Below are positions 58,563-64,000 of a stretch of DNA of 64,000 bases, in pieces; position 1 is the stretch's first letter; every line of letters starts with the position of its first letter. Origin of the DNA: Chelonoidis abingdonii (taxonomy: Eukaryota > Chordata > Testudines > Testudinidae); NCBI RefSeq assembly GCF_003597395.2, contig NC_133770.1, forward strand, positions 13,199,373-13,263,372, written 5' to 3'. The translations under genes and the position numbers were made by a program. Below the pieces are notes generated by a model. It was not told where the DNA came from, searched no databases, and saw only the letters and a list, made by a program, of their open reading frames with translations.

Positions 58563-59681
58563 TCACTGAATGTTTTCACCCTTCCCTTCACAAATATTAT
58601 GGAGGGTAAGGCACGCGGATATATAACCGCAGGGATGCTGCTTTCCCCCAAGTCTTAGCTTCCCATAAAGACACCTCCAGCGTCCCTTTTTAACAGCCAA
58701 AGCACACTCCACAGTCATTCTGCCACGGCTCAGCCTGTAGTTGTAACCAGTCCTTGCTCCTGTCAAGCTCCCTGTATACGGTTTTTTCATGAGCCCATGG
58801 CGGTTACGGGTAAGTCGGGGGTCTCAAGGATCACGGTGGGCCTTTTGACGTTCCCCTACTGTGATCTTGCGCTTCTGGGAAGAAAAAGTCTTCGCCCTGC
58901 AGCTTCCCTGAAAAGGCCAGTGTTCCGTAAAGATGCTGTGCATCATGTGCCACCTTTCCAGGCAGCCTGTGTAAATGTCAAGGAAACACCCACGGTGATC
59001 CACAAGCGCTGGAGATCCACAGAGAAATACCCCTTCCCGATTAATGTACTTGGATGTCAGCAGTGAGGTGGTGCCAGAAATAGGAATATGTGCGTCCATC
59101 TTTGCCGCCTTCTCCACCATGGTTAGGCCAGGAATGCTCAAACCCGTTTTTACTGCAAGAGGCCATCCAGAATGTCCTGCATTGTTCCCCAGAGTCACGG
59201 TTCTTCTTAGCAGGATGCGATTAATGGCCCTGCAAACTTGCATCAACACACATTCCAACGGTCGACTTCCCACTCCAAACTGGAAGATGCAACTCCAGAC
59301 AGCTACAGATCGGTCGTGACCCCAGATTGCAATAGCCACCCGCTTCTCCACTGACAGGGCAGCTCTCAATCTCGTGTCCTTGTGCCGCAGGGTGGGAGCG
59401 AGCTCCTCACACAGTCCCATGAAAGTGGCTTTTCTCATCCGAAAGTTCTGCAGCCACTGCTCGTCATCCCAGACTTGCAGGATGATGTGATCCCACCACT
59501 CAATGCTTGTTTCCCGAGCCCAAAGGCAGCGTTCCACGGTGCTGAGCATGTCCGTTACTGCCACAAGCAATTTATTATCAAACGGTTCAGGTGACTCGAT
59601 ATCATTCTCAGACTCCTCACTGTCACTTCGGAGCTGAAGGAATAGCTCTACTGCCAAACGTGATGTGCTGGTGACATTCAT
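58563..59681 (-). pseudogene. PIF/Harbinger (HARBI1-like) DDE transposase
   Basis: The enzyme family cuts and pastes the element. An uninterrupted frame of 375 codons runs 59951-58824; the likely start is Met91 (59681), MNVTSTSRLAVELFLQLRSD, since earlier residues lie in subterminal repeats. The helix-turn-helix region reads EWWDHIILQVWDDEQWLQNF, then MRKATFMGLCEELAPTLR. Around residues 211-222 a short out-of-frame patch replaces the usual KLATPDCYRSV. D286 of KMDAHIPI is the probable first catalytic Asp. The HDAR motif has become HMMH at 335-338, so the second Asp is lost. After a frameshift at about 58824 the rest continues at 58790-58563, with NYRLSRGRMTVECA (third catalytic Glu) and LHNICEGKGE. 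Inactive as it stands. Confidence 0.85.
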
Positions 59682-60119
59682 GAGCAAAGTCCTCAGCAGC
59701 TCGGGCTCTGTTTCCCACAAAAATCGCCCTGCAGACTCACAATGGTGCCAAACTGCTGGGATGTGAAGCGATGCACCACGGAGCGTTGGGACAGGAAGCG
59801 GAATGACCCGCACCCTTCTGTCCCCTTCCCACAACCCACAGCGCCAAAATGGGACGAGGTGCTCTGTGGGATAGCTGCCCACAATGCACCACTCCCAACA
59901 GCGCTGCAAATGTGGCCACACTGCAGCGCTGGTAGCTGTCAGTGTGGCCACAATGCAGCGCTGTCCCTAAACAGCTGTAACTCCCAGTGGTGCAACTCTC
60001 AAGTGTAGCCATACCCTGAGAGACAGTAGCACTGACAGAAGAATGCTCTTTCATTGACCTAGCACTGGCTGTGCTGGGGGATAGGTCAGTATAAATTCAT
60101 CTCTTGGGTGTAAACCAAT

Positions 60120-60350
60120 GGAACTCAGATGTCAAGCAGTAAAATCAAGTTAGAAGACAAAAATATCAAGAATAGAATAGTTCATCTACCTGGACAGCAC
60201 CATATTAGCCAACAGAGACCTCAAGGAGGAGATGACATCAAGAATAGAAAATGTATCCTCAGCACTTACTAAATTCAATCACGTATGGAAACACACACAC
60301 CCTGAGAATTTTCAATTCAAACATAATCTTGATGCTAACATCTGACTGCA
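60120..60350. other. No feature recognised
   Basis: A-rich sequence between the Harbinger host and a foldback element; no family motif. Confidence 0.3.
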
Positions 60351-60354
60351 AGAG

Positions 60355-60519
60355 CTACTCCTGAGGAAATTGTGCACCAAAAAATTAAAAATTCTGCATA
60401 TTTTGTCAAAATAACAATATAATCACATCGCTTTCAATTATTCTGGTAATTTATTTCCAAATACCTGTCGTCAGCTATGTCGCTAACAATATAGACAAAA
60501 AACATTCCCCCAGGAGTAG
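60355..60519. mobile_element. Foldback MITE
   Basis: The ends CTACTCCTGAGGAAATTG and CATTCCCCCAGGAGTAG are imperfect inverted repeats, with AGAG on each side (60351-60354 and 60520-60523), a possible 4-bp duplication. A reverse-complement relative lies at 48690-48910. I could not assign the superfamily. Confidence 0.6.
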
Positions 60520-60853
60520 AGAGTTAAACGTTCCTCTGTCCCCTTTCCCCCAGAGCCCAACCACGGGGCCAGACTCCCACACCCCTCCCGCCCAGAGGCC
60601 AGCCACGGGGCACCTCACAGCCCAGACACCCACAACCCTTCTCCCCAGAGCCAATGAAGAGATCTGAGAAATAACCGACCAGCAGCTCATTTTCACCAGT
60701 ATGAAAAGGAAGTGCTGGATATGTGCTCCAGATGCCAACACCCAGACTGCCAAGTCAAGTAGTGAAGTGGAAACCAACTTGTGGGAGGAATGAAGGACAC
60801 CGAAGAGAAACCTGAAGAGCCACCCTTAGCAGAGAATGAAGAATAGTCTCCCT

Positions 60854-61031
60854 CAGTGGTTCTCAACCTGCAGCATGCAGGCCGCTTGTGACCCAGTCAG
60901 CATACAGCTGCAGCCCTTGTGACATCCTCAGGGCCACACAGGTAATATATGTATTGTGTGGATGTGGCCCACATAACACACCGAGAGCTGCGTATGTGGC
61001 TCACCATGGTAAATAGGTTGAAAACCACTGG
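60854..61031. mobile_element. hAT MITE
   Basis: The ends CAGTGGTTCTCAACCTG and ATAGGTTGAAAACCACTG are inverted repeats. The flanks GTCTCCCT (60846-60853) and GTCTATGT (61032-61039) match at 6 of 8 positions. It is 178 bp, non-coding. Confidence 0.85.
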
Positions 61032-61039
61032 TCTATGTC

Positions 61040-61569
61040 AACACCACAGAGCAAATGACAGAGGAATGGAAGAGATTGGTTTCAGACCTGTGCACCTACA
61101 TTGGCATGCAATGGATGTTAAAAATGAAAAGTGTGCATTCACAGCAGGATTGTATAATTTTAGACTTTCAATTTTACCCTTAAAGTATTCAGATGGCTAC
61201 CTGAATCTTTTCTGGAGTATTCTGGCACATACTGTACTGTTTCTGATGGCTTGAAAAATCAAATGTCTGCCCTTTATTTTAATACATTATTAAAATGGAT
61301 TCATGGAAGTAAGACAAATCTGAAAGCTTTCTTTAAAACAGAAATGAAGGAGGCAAATATATTTTGTTTATATGGATGTTGCAAAAATATTTTATTTGTA
61401 CTCCAAAAGATACCTCTTATTGAATGTTTGTACCATTGGTAGTTGCTCAAGTTGGAGGATATGGAATTTGTTTGGGAAAAAATATGTGATTTGAGCAATG
61501 AATGATGTATATAATCGCTCTCCATAATTAAATACTGTACTTGTTAGGATTTCAATTCTGCAGGAGAGC
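61040..61569. other. No feature recognised
   Basis: Short AT-rich intronic stretch. Confidence 0.35.
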
Positions 61570-61731
61570 TGGATAGTCTTGTCTTGCCTGCTAAACCCAG
61601 GGTTGTGAGTTCAATCCTTGAGGGGGCCACTTAAGAATTTGGGGCAAAAACAGTACTTGGTCCTGCTAGTGAAGGCACGGGGCTGGACTCGATGACCTTT
61701 CGGAGTCCCTTCAAGTTCTATGAGATAGGTA
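61570..61731 (+). mobile_element. tRNA-derived SINE, 5' part deleted
   Basis: 'gcctgctaaacccagggttg' + 'tgagttcaatccttgagggg' (B box) and the CR1-like tail 'ggctggactcgatgaccttt' match the SINE at 45541-45728. The A-box part is largely missing. Confidence 0.75.
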
Positions 61732-64000
61732 TATCGCCGTATATATTTATTTTTATTGTTTAGAATGCACTTTGATGAAAGGAAGTAACCTATCCCATTA
61801 AAGAAATTGCTTAAAATTTCATGACTGCCCCTGGATTACCTTTCCTTTGTTTGCATGCAGGATTGGAGCAGATAAATAATTTTTCCCTTGTTTGCCAAAT
61901 TTCTGAAAATTATTTTTGCTAGCATCCGAGCCTGTTAAAATAGGTGAAGAGGTCATGTATGAAATTGTCATTTGCATCTTTTTTCAGAAGGGTTTCTAGC
62001 TTGTCATTCAGAAAATTCTTTCAAGCTATTTAGTGTTATGTAGAAAGGAAAGTAAAATTCATTTTTAAAATTTGTTTTAAACCAGGTGCATGCGGTCTGC
62101 TAGTCATGCTAGTTTGCAGTTTACCTATGATGAAGGTAAAACAGAACAGATACATTGTGAATATCCTGTTCAGTTATGCTTTCCATGTTAAGTTCATCTG
62201 TCATTTCACTTAGATTACATTTGATTCAGTTGCCTGAACTTACTCAAGAAAAATTGGAACTTTGCATGTACAGGGAAGTAGACTTCAAGACATTTAGAGT
62301 AGCTGACTGGAAAATATTGTGTAAGAGTGAAGTTTCTTATGGGAGAGAACAGGTAACTAGTAATGCACAAGAGTGTTAAACATCAATGGATTGTGGAAAC
62401 ATTACCTAAACCCTTACTTTTATTTATTCTTAAATAGTAAGTAGCTCATCACAGCAGTAGCTCCTATACTCTTAGTTCAGTGAGGGAACTGCAGTACATT
62501 GGAGAAAACATTGCACGGTAAATCCCATAGTTTAATTGGTCAGTCTTAACGGGGAAAAACGAAGTATATTCTATTTTAGGTACTTGTACTACAGTAAGGG
62601 GCTGCCATATTAGAGCACCTCACCATTTTCAGTGTATCTGTCCTCTACACTCCTGTCAGGTAGGGAGGTTGAACTGGGGCACAGAGAGACTGTCCCCAAG
62701 GCAGCTAGGAAGTCATTGCATGGCCTTAATTTATGAAAAGCTGTTAATTAGAGGAACACAGCTTCATTTTCTGGGCTTAATCTGAAGATTTAAGGCATGT
62801 TGGGGATTAAACAACTTCATCAGTGCTCTGTGCTCTCTATTATATAGTCATTGGCTGACTTTGTAAAGACCTTAGAGCAGTTCATTATTGCTCAGTTAAG
62901 AATCAAACGGCCTCAAGGATCTTGGGTCCCAAATTAGCTTAAACATCACATGACTTCCAAGTGTTTCTCTGAAGCCTTGTCTACACAGGAAAGTGTATTT
63001 TAGAATGTTTTTCTACAAAAATTAATGCAGAATAACATAACAAAAGAGGACATCAACATGTGTGTTGTATTTTGGCTTAAGCTACTTCTCTGGTAAATCA
63101 TTGCAATGGCACAGCCCTGCACTCTCTCAAACTAGCTCCATAGCATTCTGGGCAGATAGCCCGTGGTGCAGGGTTCCTCTGCTAAGATCAATGAACTCTT
63201 AGATTCTTCTGTGGAGGACTGTGGGATGCCTGCTGGAATTTGGGGAGAAGCTAAACTCCTGTGATTCCTTTCCTGGCATCTCATAATTAATTTGTCTTTT
63301 GTAGATCAGAACCATTTCTGAATGGGTGTAAGGCACCTTGATCTTGGCCCTTGATCCTCATGTGGAGGTTGTTCCACATGTATTGGCGGTGATGCATCTG
63401 GTGTCATGACCCCACAGGTCTTGCACCTGATGTCATGCCCCCACAGGGTTCCCAGTGGACTGTCACCACCATGTTCTTGCCCAGTGGCTCCCTACCATTC
63501 AGCTGGGTGGAGGGACCGTGAAATCTTAAGCTACATCAGGGAGGCTTCTCTTCTGATTGGAGGAACACCAGGACTTCTGATTGGTCAGGGCTTCGTATTT
63601 AAGAGTCACAGCAAGTTGTCCACACAACCAGGCACTACCTGGCTGCTGCCTGGACCCGTCACTTGGTGCTACAGTCTCTGACCTGCCTGATTCCCAGTAT
63701 CCTGACTTTGGCCTGATTCCTGGTGCCTCAAATAGTGCCTGACCTTGTCCGGATTACCTCGACTGACCTGATTCCCAGTAGCTTGAACATGACTCTTCTG
63801 AAACAGATCATTAATGACACAGCCACCTATGTCCTGACCCTGACACCTGGTTTGCTTTGGATGACAGGTGCAGCAATACTGGTGGAAACAGAGGAGGAAG
63901 AGGATGAAATCAAGCCGTTTCTTGTGAATGACCCTTTCCTGGAGCAGCTTCACTTGGAGTGTCACTTCTGGTCTTAACCACCTAACACTGACTTGTGAGA
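61732..64000. other. No gene recognised to the window end
   Basis: 'gccttgtctacacagg' at about 62975 may be one end of a decayed Harbinger MITE. From 63660 to 63790 the phrase 'cctgattccc(a/t)g' recurs every 25-50 bases, giving a loose tandem character. An 84-codon frame at 63723-63977 has no splice context or known motif. Confidence 0.35.

Larger units (their letters stand above)
55709..60016. mobile_element. PIF/Harbinger DNA transposon, two-gene, 4.3 kb
   Basis: Near-perfect terminal inverted repeats: GGGTATGGCTACACTTGAGA at the left and TCTCAAGTGTAGCCATACCC at the right, followed inwards by repeated 'gcagcgctg' subterminal motifs. The flanking duplication is TGA (55706-55708 and 60017-60019) instead of the usual TWA. 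It carries a Myb/SANT-like gene on the plus strand and a DDE transposase on the minus strand, in convergent orientation. Both are broken. The well-matched termini suggest it is one of the younger insertions here. Confidence 0.85.
55591..60110. mobile_element. Older Harbinger-type MITE that hosts the 4.3 kb Harbinger
   Basis: Left part 55591-55708 ('cagtgtagacactacctatg', 'ctgacaggagggcttcttcc') and right part 60017-60110 ('agcactgacagaagaatgct', 'gggggataggtcagtataaa') join as one sequence once the insert is removed: 'ctccc TGA gagacagtag'. Outer boundaries are approximate. Confidence 0.6.

Noticed and set aside
63723..63977. 84-codon acidic frame near the window end
   Set aside because: No splice signals, no recognised motif, and it lies next to loosely repetitive 'cctgattccc' sequence.

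Overview
The window is 64 kb of animal nuclear DNA, most likely from a cryptodiran turtle. The evidence is the set of interspersed repeats: CR1 LINEs, a tRNA-derived SINE with a CR1-like tail, an amniote MIR, many PIF/Harbinger and hAT elements, and several families of Penelope-like element (PLE) tails of the kind abundant in turtles. Coding density is very low, and nothing prokaryotic or plasmid-like is present. No tool was run. Family names come from recognising termini, target-site duplications (TSDs) and protein motifs by eye.

Host-gene content. Positions 419-682 look like the last coding exon of a plus-strand gene that enters from the left: an acceptor, 87 open codons and a stop. A CpG island at about 15640-16340 with GC boxes, two ATTGG (CCAAT) boxes and a YY1-like site is a promoter. 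A first coding exon follows, with ATG at 17130 and a donor after 17205. No later exon was recognised, so most of 17206-64000 is probably one long first intron. Neither gene could be named. The promoter is flanked by two different minisatellites: a diverged array of about 80 bp GC-box/CACCC units upstream (about 13590-15800) and a G-rich array of about 58 bp units downstream (16449-16750).

Mobile DNA fills most of the rest, much of it nested. (1) 3045-5203 is an ERV-type solo LTR with a second solo LTR and a small hAT-like element inside it; each of the three has its own TSD. (2) 14050-15130 is a PLE with a 10-bp TSD, antisense coding sequence, inverted tails and a hammerhead-ribozyme-like core. 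(3) 24537 to about 28010 is a minus-strand CR1 LINE carrying a 1.2 kb hAT-like insert and a 426-base assembly gap. (4) 32399-34543 is a plus-strand CR1 interrupted by a hAT. (5) 47399-49016 is a Harbinger MITE, split by a solo LTR, itself split by a foldback element. (6) 49300-51769 is a degraded sense PLE with RT and GIY-YIG segments, followed by a solo LTR. (7) 53220-54716 holds a 104-bp hAT MITE and a hAT with transposase remains. (8) 55709-60016 is a 4.3 kb two-gene PIF/Harbinger transposon (Myb/SANT partner plus DDE transposase) inserted into an older Harbinger-type MITE.

Two stretches (about 49500-51170 and 57560-58260) look like unpolished long-read sequence: small indels are dense and stop abruptly inside single repeats, and one exon-sized segment is present twice, once clean and once noisy. 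Reading frames there should not be trusted. I found no convincing new molecular system. The items most worth following are the promoter-flanking minisatellites, the hammerhead-bearing PLE tails, and the Harbinger element with a duplicated exon.
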